Origin: Salinispirillum sp. LH 10-3-1 | GTDB taxonomy: Bacteria > Pseudomonadota > Gammaproteobacteria > Pseudomonadales > Natronospirillaceae | Length of the DNA: 64,000 nucleotides | NCBI RefSeq assembly: GCF_030643825.1 | Contig: NZ_CP101717.1 | Location: 1,984,001 to 2,048,000, forward strand | Reading direction: 5' to 3' | Shown here: positions 7,946 through 16,432 of the stretch, piece by piece | Layout of the letters: the number at the start of each line of letters is the position of its first letter | Numbering within the stretch: position 1 is the stretch's first letter | Made by a program: the position numbers and the translations under genes | The notes under the pieces: generated by a model | What the model saw: the letters and a program-made list of their open reading frames with translations, nothing else | The model's database searches: none | Told to the model about the DNA's origin: nothing

Positions 7946-9385
7946 ATGCGCTGGCTGTATTTGCATTTTCCCTACTTGGCGTTAGAGCAGCAGACTCGGT
8001 ACTGGCCAACCCCTAAACCACCCGGTGTGGTGCTGGACAGTACCGGCAAGCAGGTCATCCTCGCCGACCCGCCAGCGCAAGCAGCGGGTATTCACACTGG
8101 CATGTCGCTGGCAACCGCCACCGCGCTCGCCCCCGACCTACTGTGCTTAGATGCACCTGAAAGCCAGTGCCAAACTGCATTAACGCACATTGCCGCCCTG
8201 CTCTACCGTCAGGTGGCACAGATTGCCCTGCACCCACTGCAAGGGCTACTGCTGGAAATCAACACCATGCGTCGGCTGCATCCCAATCTGGATACATTGC
8301 AGGATGCCCTGACTGAACAAATAGGCGCCCTGGGGTTTACCGTGCAAGCCAGCCGAGGCAACAACCCATTGGCAGCCCGACTGTTGGCCACCAATGGTGG
8401 TTCCGCTGCCAATCTCAGTGCAGAGCAAGCCGAATCTAAGTTGTTGGCGCTGTCCATCCAACAATGCCAGCTGCCCTCTGAAGCGGCGACTGCACTAGAC
8501 AGAATGGGCATTCGTACCCTTGGCGAATTCTTGGCCTTACCGGATGCTTCGATCGGTCGGCGCTTTGGCAAAGCCTTGTTGCATTGGCGCGCCCAATTAA
8601 ACGGTACCCTGGCTGATCCGCAAACCTGGTACGTGCCACCGCAGCGTTTCTATCGGCACATTGATTTGAATGAAGACATTCGTTACACCCAAGGGCTCCT
8701 GTTCCCGCTGCAAATGGTTTTTAAAGAGTTGGAAGGTTATTTGATTGATGCGCAACAGTGTACGGACGAGATTCAGTTGCGCCTCAATTATCGTGAGCAT
8801 CCTGCTACCCTGATTTCACTCGGCAGCGCCGTCGCCGCCCATAAAGCAGAAGACTGGCTTAAGATTGCACGCCTGAAACTGGAGCGCCTGACGCTGTACG
8901 CCGATGTGATACATTTTGACGTTAAGGTGCGCCGCTTGCTGCCCTTAGCGCCGGAATCGCTGTCGGTGCTACACACTACTGATGAACGCGCGACCAGACC
9001 AACGGCCCTAAAGCGGTTCACCAGTCACCTGCAAGCGCGCCTTGGTAAGGCCAGCGTAAGGCAGTTACGCATGCATGCGGATCACCGACCACACCTCAGT
9101 GTCCGCGAACAGGCTTTCAGTGCGGCCGAGCCACAGTCGGTGCCACACACGCACCCTGATACCGGCTGGCCGCAACACCGCCCGTACTGGCTGCTCTATC
9201 AGCCGCAGCCGGTAGCACGCAAGCGGCTCAATTTGTTAGGCGGCCCTGAACGCATCGAAACGGGTTGGTGGGACGCCCATGCTGTTTGTCGTGATTACTA
9301 TCGTGCCCAACTGCCCGATCGCAGCCTCTGCTGGGTTTATCGCCAGCCTGATCAGCAGTGGTTTATTGCCGGGTATTTTGGCTAA
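7946..9385 (+). CDS. imuB: ImuB, Y-family polymerase-like mutasome hub
   Basis: A 479-residue ImuB starting MRWLYLHFPYLALEQQ. It has the Y-family fold (palm/fingers, then thumb with helix-hairpin-helix around ATALDRMGIRTLGEFLAL, then little finger). The palm motif that normally carries the catalytic acidic pair reads LLLEINTMRRLH, without the SxDE of active Y-family enzymes, as expected for ImuB. It is a non-catalytic adaptor linking DnaE2, ImuA and the beta clamp. ATG 7946 is chosen over GTG 7934 because family members start at MRWL-like sequences. The dnaE2 start follows 9 bases after its stop. Confidence 0.9.
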   Translation: MRWLYLHFPYLALEQQTRYWPTPKPPGVVLDSTGKQVILADPPAQAAGIHTGMSLATATALAPDLLCLDAPESQCQTALTHIAALLYRQVAQIALHPLQGLLLEINTMRRLHPNLDTLQDALTEQIGALGFTVQASRGNNPLAARLLATNGGSAANLSAEQAESKLLALSIQQCQLPSEAATALDRMGIRTLGEFLALPDASIGRRFGKALLHWRAQLNGTLADPQTWYVPPQRFYRHIDLNEDIRYTQGLLFPLQMVFKELEGYLIDAQQCTDEIQLRLNYREHPATLISLGSAVAAHKAEDWLKIARLKLERLTLYADVIHFDVKVRRLLPLAPESLSVLHTTDERATRPTALKRFTSHLQARLGKASVRQLRMHADHRPHLSVREQAFSAAEPQSVPHTHPDTGWPQHRPYWLLYQPQPVARKRLNLLGGPERIETGWWDAHAVCRDYYRAQLPDRSLCWVYRQPDQQWFIAGYFG

Positions 9386-9393
9386 TCCCTGTT

Positions 9394-12300
9394 ATGCCTA
9401 CCCAGACCGATCTCCTACCCTTTGCCGAGCTGCATTGCTTAAGCAATTTCAGCTTCCTGCGCGGTGCATCGCACCCCGAAGAGCTGGTCGCACAAGCCAG
9501 CGCCTTGGGTTACAACGCCATTGCCATCACCGACGAGTGCAGCGTGGCGGGCGTGGTGCGCGCGTGGCAGTATCGACGTGAACATGAACTGTCGATTAAG
9601 CTGATTGTCGGCAGCGAGTTCCGGTTGGATGAACTGTATTTCGTGCTGCTGGCACCGACTCGGCAGGCGTGGTCACAGTTGTGCCGACTGATCACCCAGG
9701 CGCGTCGCCGAGCACGCAAAGGCGAGTATGAGCTGTTATCCAGCGACCTCAACCCACAGGCTCTCAGTGAGTGCTTGTTGCTGTGGTACCCCGTTGGTGA
9801 TGCACACATTGATGCCGCCGGATATGAACGGTTACAACAGGCTTGCCCAGAACGCCTCTGGGTAGCCAATAGCCGTCATCTGGCACCCAATGAAGAAGAC
9901 CTCTATCGCTACCGACAGAGCATGGCGCAACAGCTGAAGTTGCCCGAGGTCTGCACTAACCAAGTACATATGCATGTACCGGAACGTCAGCGCTTGCAAG
10001 ACACCCTCACCGCCATTCGGCATGGCTGCACCCTCCAAACGGCAGGTTATCGCTTGTTTATAAACGCTGAGCGGCATTTACGCAGTCGCCAGAGCCTGCA
10101 CCAGCTCTATGACGCCGCTGCCATTGCACAAACCCAAGCAATCGCCAACCGCTGTGTTTTTGAATTGAGCGAGTTACGCTACGAATACCCTGCCGAAATA
10201 GTGCCCAAGGGCCTCACGCCTGCACGTTACTTACAACAGTTAACACGTGAAGGGGAGCGCCGGCGTTACCCAGAAGGTACCCCACTAAAAGTACAGCGTG
10301 ACATCGCTAAAGAACTCAACCTCATCATCGAATTGCGCTACGAACACTTCTTTCTGACCATTGAGGACATCGTGCGCTTTGCCCGTAGCCAAGGCATTCT
10401 ATGTCAAGGGCGCGGCTCGGCGGCGAACTCCGCCGTCTGCTTCTGTTTAGGTATCACCGAAGTCGATCCGGCACAGGTGACCCTGCTGTTCGAACGTTTT
10501 ATTTCCCGTGAACGCAATGAGCCTCCAGACATTGATGTTGACTTCGAGCACGAACGCCGCGAAGAGGTGATTCAATACATTTATCAGAAATACGGGCGCC
10601 ATCGCGCCGCTCTGGCCGCCACTGTGATCAGCTATCGCAGTAAGAGTGCCATTCGTGATGTGGGAAAGGCCTTAGGCTTTGATGTGCCGGAAATGGACCG
10701 TTTGATTCGCCAGCTCGACCGCCGTGACAAAGACAATCCGTGGATCGAACAGCTACGGCAACTGCCTGAGCCTATAGGTAAAAGCAGTGCCTTATTGACC
10801 CAACGCTTCATTGAGCTGGTTGCGGAAATACAGCGCTTTCCGCGTCACCTATCTCAGCATGTTGGCGGCTTTGTGATTGCCGCTGATCACCTGAATAATT
10901 GGGTACCTACAGAGAATGCCGCCATGGCCGAGCGCACGGTGATTCAATGGGACAAAGATGACCTGGAATCACTGGGGCTATTGAAGGTGGATGTACTCGC
11001 GCTGGGTATGCTATCGGCGATCCGCAAAAGCTTTCGCATGATTCAGGATTTCTACGGCCGAGAATACAGCTTGGCGACGGTGCCAAAGAATGACCCGGAC
11101 ACCTACCGTATGTTGCAGAAAGGCGACAGTGTTGGGGTATTTCAAGTGGAGTCGCGCGCGCAGATCAATATGCTGCCGCGCTTGAAGCCGAAGAACTACT
11201 ACGACCTGGTGATTCAGGTATCCATTGTGCGCCCAGGCCCCATTCAGGGTGACATGGTGCATCCGTATTTGCGCCGCCGCGACGGGCTGGAAGCGGTCGA
11301 TTATCCATCACCGGCGATCAAAAAGGTGCTGGAACGTACGCTTGGGGTACCGATTTTCCAAGAACAAGTCATCGCATTGGCAATGGCCGCCGCAGGTTTC
11401 AGTGCCGGAGAGGCTGACCAACTGCGACGCGCCATGGCCAGCTGGAAAAAACACGGCCACATGGAGAAGCTGCAAGCGCGCTTGGTGGACGGCATGCGAG
11501 AGCGTGGTCACGATGAAGAATTCATTCAGCGTATCTGTCGGCAAATCCAAGGCTTTGGTGAATACGGCTTTCCCGAATCGCACGCCGCCAGCTTCGCCTT
11601 ACTGGTGTATGTATCATCCTGGCTGAAATGCCATGAGCCAGCGATCTTTTGCTGTGCCTTGCTGAACAGCCAGCCGATGGGGTTTTACTCGCCCTCGCAA
11701 TTAATTCAAGACGCCCAGCGGCATGATGTTGAGATACTGCCGGTGGATGTCAATAACAGCATCTGGGATCACCAAATTGTACCCGCCTCGAACAGCGCAC
11801 CCACAAAGCCGGAGCCTGCCATTCGCCTTGGCTTACGCCTGATCAAGGGGCTCAGTAGTGAGGCCGCACAGCAGATCCTTGCGCAACGCCCTGCCGCGGG
11901 TTATGGCTCCCTGACGGAACTTCAAAACACGGTTACCCTGTCGCAACGGGACTGGCAGGCATTGGCATCGGCGGGCGCTTTTCGAAGCCTGTCAGGCCAT
12001 CGTTATCAGGCTCGTTGGGATACTTTGGGCCGTGTCCCTGCCACCCCATTGTTCACCGCCGACTTATTCGCTGAACAGCCCGTCACCTTGGCCGCGCCCA
12101 GCGAAGGCGACAATATACTGGAGGACTACAGCAGCCTCGGCCTGACGCTCGAACGCCACCCATTGGCACTGTTGCGCGAGCAAGGCCAGCTACACCCTAA
12201 AGCCCTGACGGCGGAGCAATTGCACGAGATGAGCCCGCACAAGCAAGCTGTGGTGGTCTGTGGTTTGGTGACTGGTCGACAACGCCCTGGCACCTCTTCG

Positions 12301-12525
12301 GGCGTTACCTTTGTGACCTTAGAAGATGAGACCGGCAATACCAACGTGGTGGTATGGCTGAATACCGCCCGTCGCCAACGCAAGGCGCTGCTGACCGCAC
12401 ACCTACTGCAAGTGAATGGGGTGCTGGAAAAAGAAGGTGATGTGGTGCATGTGGTGGCGAATCATTTGATTGATCAAAGTGAGCTGCTGGCAGCGTTACG
12501 CATTCGGTCGCGTGACTTTCATTAA
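9394..12525 (+). CDS. dnaE2: DnaE2 error-prone DNA polymerase III alpha subunit
   Basis: A 1043-residue C-family polymerase of the DnaE2 (ImuC) type. It has an N-terminal PHP domain (FAELHCLSNFSFLRGASHPEEL). The palm/fingers include the catalytic-aspartate motif PPDIDVDFEHERR (about 390) and RGSAANSAVCFCLGIT. The (HhH)2 segment and an OB fold follow (VVVCGLVTGRQRPGT and on). It lacks the C-terminal tau-binding region of DnaE1 and is about 100 residues shorter. It performs SOS-induced lesion bypass as the catalytic member of the ImuA-ImuB-DnaE2 system. ATG 9394 is preferred to GTG 9358, which would overlap imuB and add non-family residues. Confidence 0.93.
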   Translation: MPTQTDLLPFAELHCLSNFSFLRGASHPEELVAQASALGYNAIAITDECSVAGVVRAWQYRREHELSIKLIVGSEFRLDELYFVLLAPTRQAWSQLCRLITQARRRARKGEYELLSSDLNPQALSECLLLWYPVGDAHIDAAGYERLQQACPERLWVANSRHLAPNEEDLYRYRQSMAQQLKLPEVCTNQVHMHVPERQRLQDTLTAIRHGCTLQTAGYRLFINAERHLRSRQSLHQLYDAAAIAQTQAIANRCVFELSELRYEYPAEIVPKGLTPARYLQQLTREGERRRYPEGTPLKVQRDIAKELNLIIELRYEHFFLTIEDIVRFARSQGILCQGRGSAANSAVCFCLGITEVDPAQVTLLFERFISRERNEPPDIDVDFEHERREEVIQYIYQKYGRHRAALAATVISYRSKSAIRDVGKALGFDVPEMDRLIRQLDRRDKDNPWIEQLRQLPEPIGKSSALLTQRFIELVAEIQRFPRHLSQHVGGFVIAADHLNNWVPTENAAMAERTVIQWDKDDLESLGLLKVDVLALGMLSAIRKSFRMIQDFYGREYSLATVPKNDPDTYRMLQKGDSVGVFQVESRAQINMLPRLKPKNYYDLVIQVSIVRPGPIQGDMVHPYLRRRDGLEAVDYPSPAIKKVLERTLGVPIFQEQVIALAMAAAGFSAGEADQLRRAMASWKKHGHMEKLQARLVDGMRERGHDEEFIQRICRQIQGFGEYGFPESHAASFALLVYVSSWLKCHEPAIFCCALLNSQPMGFYSPSQLIQDAQRHDVEILPVDVNNSIWDHQIVPASNSAPTKPEPAIRLGLRLIKGLSSEAAQQILAQRPAAGYGSLTELQNTVTLSQRDWQALASAGAFRSLSGHRYQARWDTLGRVPATPLFTADLFAEQPVTLAAPSEGDNILEDYSSLGLTLERHPLALLREQGQLHPKALTAEQLHEMSPHKQAVVVCGLVTGRQRPGTSSGVTFVTLEDETGNTNVVVWLNTARRQRKALLTAHLLQVNGVLEKEGDVVHVVANHLIDQSELLAALRIRSRDFH

Positions 12526-12545
12526 GCGCAGCACAAAAGACATAC

Positions 12546-12568
12546 AAAAAGGCGGCCACTGCCGCCCT
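12546..12568 (-). terminator. Rho-independent terminator
   Basis: The hairpin GGCGGC-CACT-GCCGCC is followed on the minus strand by T5, directly downstream of the DUF3833 gene and between two convergent genes. The T run is on the minus-strand side. Confidence 0.75.
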
Positions 12569-12585
12569 TAGAATTACAGACCCGA

Positions 12586-13107
12586 CTAGATCCGCCGGAT
12601 GGTCAAAATAATCTTGCCGACGCGGAAACCAAACTTGCGCATAATGGTCTCATTGATCAATGTGTCGTCGCTGACCTGATACAACCAGTCGTCCATATTC
12701 AATACGATATTGCGTCCGTTCTGTAACGGCACGTCTAAACGGTATTTCATTTGAATGGCGTTACCATCGTGCACCAAACGCGACTCACCCACTACATCAC
12801 CAGCCGTACCTGACCAAGAATTGGGGCCAGTGCGCGTGAACTCCCAGTAACGCTCCGACTCTTCACCATCGGAAAACAGAAATACTTCGTCCAGCACGCC
12901 ACGTTCTTCATCCCAATAAGCGTCGATGGTGGCCACGAAATGCCGCGTCACCGCACCCGAACGATTCTGAATCACCCCTTCGGCAATGAAATCGCCATTA
13001 AAGAACTCAATAGGATCAAAGCGCGGCTCGACCTCGGCGTAGTCTTTCACCGAGACACCCGCACAGCCCACCAATGTCAACATGGCCGCAATCAACAAAA
13101 CACGCAT
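12586..13107 (-). CDS. DUF3833 family lipoprotein
   Basis: A 173-residue lipoprotein with the signal MRVLLIAAMLTLVGCAG (lipobox LVGC, Cys15). The mature part matches DUF3833: FDPIEFFNGDFIAEGVIQNR, then DAYWDEERGVLDEVFLFSDG, and WSGTAGDVVGES. The family is beta-rich and found in gammaproteobacteria; its function is unknown. The start at 13107 has GGAG seven bases upstream, and the longer frame to 13206 would bury the signal peptide. It is transcribed divergently from rlmA. Confidence 0.85.
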   Translation of the reverse strand: MRVLLIAAMLTLVGCAGVSVKDYAEVEPRFDPIEFFNGDFIAEGVIQNRSGAVTRHFVATIDAYWDEERGVLDEVFLFSDGEESERYWEFTRTGPNSWSGTAGDVVGESRLVHDGNAIQMKYRLDVPLQNGRNIVLNMDDWLYQVSDDTLINETIMRKFGFRVGKIILTIRRI

Positions 13108-13269
13108 ATCAGCACTCCAGAAAAGTAATCGGCTATTAACCATACTTCGGAGAGTACGCAACCAACCCTTGGGGCGGTTCAGTGCCATCACACCGAACGT
13201 GTGCATGGCGCGCGATCGCCATGAGCGTTAAGATGCCCACACTTTTGCGTTTACGGGAAATCCGCCTCG

Positions 13270-14112
13270 ATGTCATTGCCTGAATACCTGTGCCCGATCT
13301 GCCAATCGCCATTAAGCCCCTCAACCGAGGCTGCTAACAGCGCATGGCGCTGCGAAAACAACCACAGCTTCGATGCCGCCAAACAAGGTTATTTAAACCT
13401 GCTGCTGCCGCAGCAACGCAAGAGCCGGGCACCGGGTGATACCGCTGAGATGGTGCAGGCACGCACGCATTTCTTGAATGCTGGTCACTATCAACCGCTC
13501 GCAGATGGGCTGCTGGAAACCGCGCAGCCGAGTTCGGGGAAAGACAGCGTGCTCTTGGATTTAGGATGTGGCGAAGGCTATTACACCGAACAACTGCATG
13601 CATTGCCTTGGGCTCATACCTACGGCTTGGATATTTCCAAGCCAGCGGTCATTGCCGCTACACGACGTACCAAGAACATTCATTGGTCGGTAGCCAGCAT
13701 GCGAGCCATTCCACTGGCCAGTGACAGTGTGGACTTGGTGACCTGTGTCTTCGCCTACTATCAGGCGGAAGAGGTGCTGCGCGTGCTGAAACCAGAGGGC
13801 CAGATACTGCTGGCCGTAGCAGGGCCTGACCATTTATTGGAATTGCGCCAGGCAATTTACCCTGAACTGAAACCGCAAGATGCCGACAAGGCACGTAACG
13901 TGGCTGCCGAACATTTCGACATTACAGATGATCGTAAGGTGCAATTCAACGTGGAGAATCTACAGGGCGATGCGCTGTGGCAGTTGTTGTTGATGACACC
14001 GCATTACTGGCGCGCCCCGCCGCCGGTGCAGGAGCAGATTCGGACCCGTGTTTTTCCGTCTATGACGGTCGATGTGCGCATCATTAAAGGCCGTAAAAGG
14101 TCAGCTACTTAA
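13270..14112 (+). CDS. rlmA: RlmA, 23S rRNA (guanine-N1)-methyltransferase
   Basis: A 280-residue RlmA(I)-type enzyme that methylates N1 of G745 in 23S rRNA helix 35. The N-terminal zinc-binding motif is CPIC...CENNHSFD (residues about 8-36). It is followed by the RNA-contact segment AKQGYLNLLLPQ and the SAM-binding glycine loop LDLGCGEGYYTE (about 97-108). The length fits the E. coli enzyme (269 aa). It stands alone, divergent from DUF3833. Confidence 0.9.
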   Translation: MSLPEYLCPICQSPLSPSTEAANSAWRCENNHSFDAAKQGYLNLLLPQQRKSRAPGDTAEMVQARTHFLNAGHYQPLADGLLETAQPSSGKDSVLLDLGCGEGYYTEQLHALPWAHTYGLDISKPAVIAATRRTKNIHWSVASMRAIPLASDSVDLVTCVFAYYQAEEVLRVLKPEGQILLAVAGPDHLLELRQAIYPELKPQDADKARNVAAEHFDITDDRKVQFNVENLQGDALWQLLLMTPHYWRAPPPVQEQIRTRVFPSMTVDVRIIKGRKRSAT

Positions 14113-14160
14113 AGCCATCTTACTCCGCTATGCTAAGCCGCAAAACCGATACAACCAGAC

Positions 14161-14184
14161 GGCGGGTGCAAGCACCCGCCCTAC
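14161..14184 (-). repeat. Single GTAG-headed REP element
   Basis: On the minus strand the unit reads GTAG then GGCGGGTGCT, with TGC closing the perfect palindrome. It sits between rlmA and the GNAT gene and belongs to the same GTAGGGCGG family as the unit at 2951 and the pair at 25090-25153. Confidence 0.75.
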
Positions 14185-14209
14185 GCAATGACTGAGCCGG
14201 AGATGGTTT

Positions 14210-14668
14210 ATGCCTGACATGCTGGTAGCACTGAACACCTTGCCGAGCACACCGACCTTGGCACCGGAATACAGCGTTGAGCTGGCCAAGCCATGGGATC
14301 GAGAAACCATTCTTAATTGGGTAACGGCGAATTTTTCTGCCGGTTGGGCCAGCGAAGTCGCTTGCGGTATGGCAGGCCACCCGTGCAAGGTTTTGGTCGC
14401 GCGACGTGGCCATGAAATGCTCGGGTTTGCCTGTTACGACGTGACCTTTCCCGGCTTCTTCGGCCCTACGGGGATCAGCGAAGCGGCGCGCGGGTCGGGC
14501 TTAGGGAAAGCCCTATTGATCGAAGCCATGCATCGTCTGCATCATCAAGGCTACGTGTATGCTTTTATTGGCGATGCCGGTCCGGTCGATTTTTACGCCA
14601 AGGTATTGGGTGCCATGCCCGTACCCGAAGGCCTGCAAGGCGGGTATACCCCGCCCCTAATCGATTAA
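14210..14668 (+). CDS. GNAT family N-acetyltransferase
   Basis: A 152-residue GNAT-fold protein. The acetyl-CoA pyrophosphate loop is seen in ISEAARGSGLGKALLIEAMHR (about residues 87-107, with the R/Q-x-x-G-x-G/A pattern as RGSGLGKA). It is preceded by the beta-strand FACYDVTFPGFFGPTG and followed by the late strands YVYAFIGDAG and VDFYAKVLGA. GGAG lies upstream of the ATG at 14210. The substrate is not predictable. The 3' end overlaps the convergent ABC gene by 12 bases. Confidence 0.8.
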   Translation: MPDMLVALNTLPSTPTLAPEYSVELAKPWDRETILNWVTANFSAGWASEVACGMAGHPCKVLVARRGHEMLGFACYDVTFPGFFGPTGISEAARGSGLGKALLIEAMHRLHHQGYVYAFIGDAGPVDFYAKVLGAMPVPEGLQGGYTPPLID

Positions 14669-16432
14669 CGGATTGGCTTGTTGCTGCAACTGATACATAT
14701 GCTTATACAACCCCTCTTCCTTCATCAACGCGCGGTGCGTACCGCGCTGTTGAATCTCACCCTGATGCAACACCAGCAGCAAGTCTGCGTCCTTCACCGT
14801 ACTCAAACGGTGCGCTATCGCCAGAATAGTGATTTTTCCGCGCAACAACATTAACGAGCGCTGCACCAGTGCTTCGGTTTCACTGTCGATATTGGCGGTG
14901 GCTTCATCCAAGATCAGTATGCTGGGTTTACGCGCCAGCGTTCGCGCCAAACTCAATAGCTGCCGTTGCCCATTACTGAGATTACCACCCCGCTCGGCCA
15001 GCTCGGTTTGATAACCTTGCGGCAATGCCATGATGGCATCGTGTAACTGCGCTTGCCGCGCTGCGGCCTCTACGTCGGCATCACTGAGGTCTAAATCAAG
15101 GCGGATGTTGTCGGCAATGGTCCCCATAAAGATAAAGGGATCTTGCTGCACTAACCCTAAGCGCCGTGTACGCACCGACGATGCAACCTGATTGAGCGGC
15201 ACGCCGCCCAACAATATCTGGCCTTCCGGTACGGCATAGAAATTCATCAGCAGCGACATCAGCGTACTTTTGCCAGAACCGGTATGACCAACGATGCCGA
15301 CAAACTGCCCAGGCTCTACCGTCAGTTCAATATCACGCAGTACGGTCTTTTCGCCGTCATAGCTGAACGCCGGTATCTGAAACGCCAAGCGATCCGACGC
15401 TGGTTCTTGCGGATCGGTCGGTTCGTACTCGCTGGTTTCATCCAACAATTTAAACACTCGACTGGCGGACACCAAGGCCTGCTGAAACATGTTCAAGCGC
15501 GACGTCATGTCGACCACCGGCTCCGTCATGCTGCCCAAGTAATTCAAGAACGCGTAGATCACCCCAATCTGCACGGCGCCTTCAAGGGTCAGCGCGTCTA
15601 TACCAAAACTGAACAGCAGGATGGCGAGAATCGCCATGTAGAACAGATCCACCAAGGCCCGCAACATAAAGCCGTCGATCATGACGTTGCGCAAACGCAT
15701 GCGATAATGGTGTGTGCTGGTATCGCTGAAGGTTTTGGCGAAACGGCCCTGCTGATTCATGATCTGAATGACCGACATGCCTTGAATGCCCTCATTCAAG
15801 CGCGCATTGATGTCGCTCAGCAAGGAGCGCACACGCTGAAATACTGGCGTCGACAGTTTCTGGTAGGTCACCATTAGGATCGCCACCATGGGTACCAGCA
15901 AAGCTGCGATCAACATCAGTTTGATGTCCAGAAAGGCCATGGCGATGAGAATACCCAATATCCGAATGGCATTTTGGATGAACACCGAAATGACGTTCAC
16001 ATAGAGGTCTTTGATGGCCTCGGTGTCATTGGTGATGCGGCTGACCAAGCTGCCTGTGGGCGTGTGGTCAAAAAAGGACAGCGGCAGACGCATGACCTTG
16101 GCAAACACTTCCTCACGAATGGTCTGCACCACGTCGAGTGCGATCTTGTTAAACCGCACCGCTTGTTGGAAAAATGCAATGGCCGAGATGATCTGCGCCA
16201 CGATGTAGACCACGGCGAGCGCAATCAAAGGATTCAGAGCCAGCTCGCGCGGGGTCAGGTAGTCATCAATGAATACCTTGATCAAGTACGGGCCCAAGAC
16301 ACTCCCGGCGATGGCCAGGCTCAACAGTAATAGTGCTTGAATCAGCAGCGCCCGATAGCGCAGGCCATAGCGTAAAAGGCGTGTGAAAGCACCTCGCACA
16401 GAAGGGATGTTGTTAATTTGTGGCTGTTCCAT
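14657..16432 (-). CDS. ABC exporter half-transporter, MdlB-like
   Basis: A 591-residue ABCB-type half transporter with six transmembrane helices (about 25-300) followed by a nucleotide-binding domain. Walker A is GHTGSGKST, the signature is LSNGQRQ (degenerate at G-to-N), and Walker B is ILILDEATANID with the catalytic Glu kept. Its partner upstream has a good signature but Asp in place of the catalytic Glu. Together they form one competent and one degenerate ATP site, as in E. coli MdlAB. Its ATG shares one base with the partner's stop (TAATG), so translation is coupled. The substrate is unknown. Confidence 0.87.
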   Translation of the reverse strand: MEQPQINNIPSVRGAFTRLLRYGLRYRALLIQALLLLSLAIAGSVLGPYLIKVFIDDYLTPRELALNPLIALAVVYIVAQIISAIAFFQQAVRFNKIALDVVQTIREEVFAKVMRLPLSFFDHTPTGSLVSRITNDTEAIKDLYVNVISVFIQNAIRILGILIAMAFLDIKLMLIAALLVPMVAILMVTYQKLSTPVFQRVRSLLSDINARLNEGIQGMSVIQIMNQQGRFAKTFSDTSTHHYRMRLRNVMIDGFMLRALVDLFYMAILAILLFSFGIDALTLEGAVQIGVIYAFLNYLGSMTEPVVDMTSRLNMFQQALVSASRVFKLLDETSEYEPTDPQEPASDRLAFQIPAFSYDGEKTVLRDIELTVEPGQFVGIVGHTGSGKSTLMSLLMNFYAVPEGQILLGGVPLNQVASSVRTRRLGLVQQDPFIFMGTIADNIRLDLDLSDADVEAAARQAQLHDAIMALPQGYQTELAERGGNLSNGQRQLLSLARTLARKPSILILDEATANIDSETEALVQRSLMLLRGKITILAIAHRLSTVKDADLLLVLHQGEIQQRGTHRALMKEEGLYKHMYQLQQQANPLID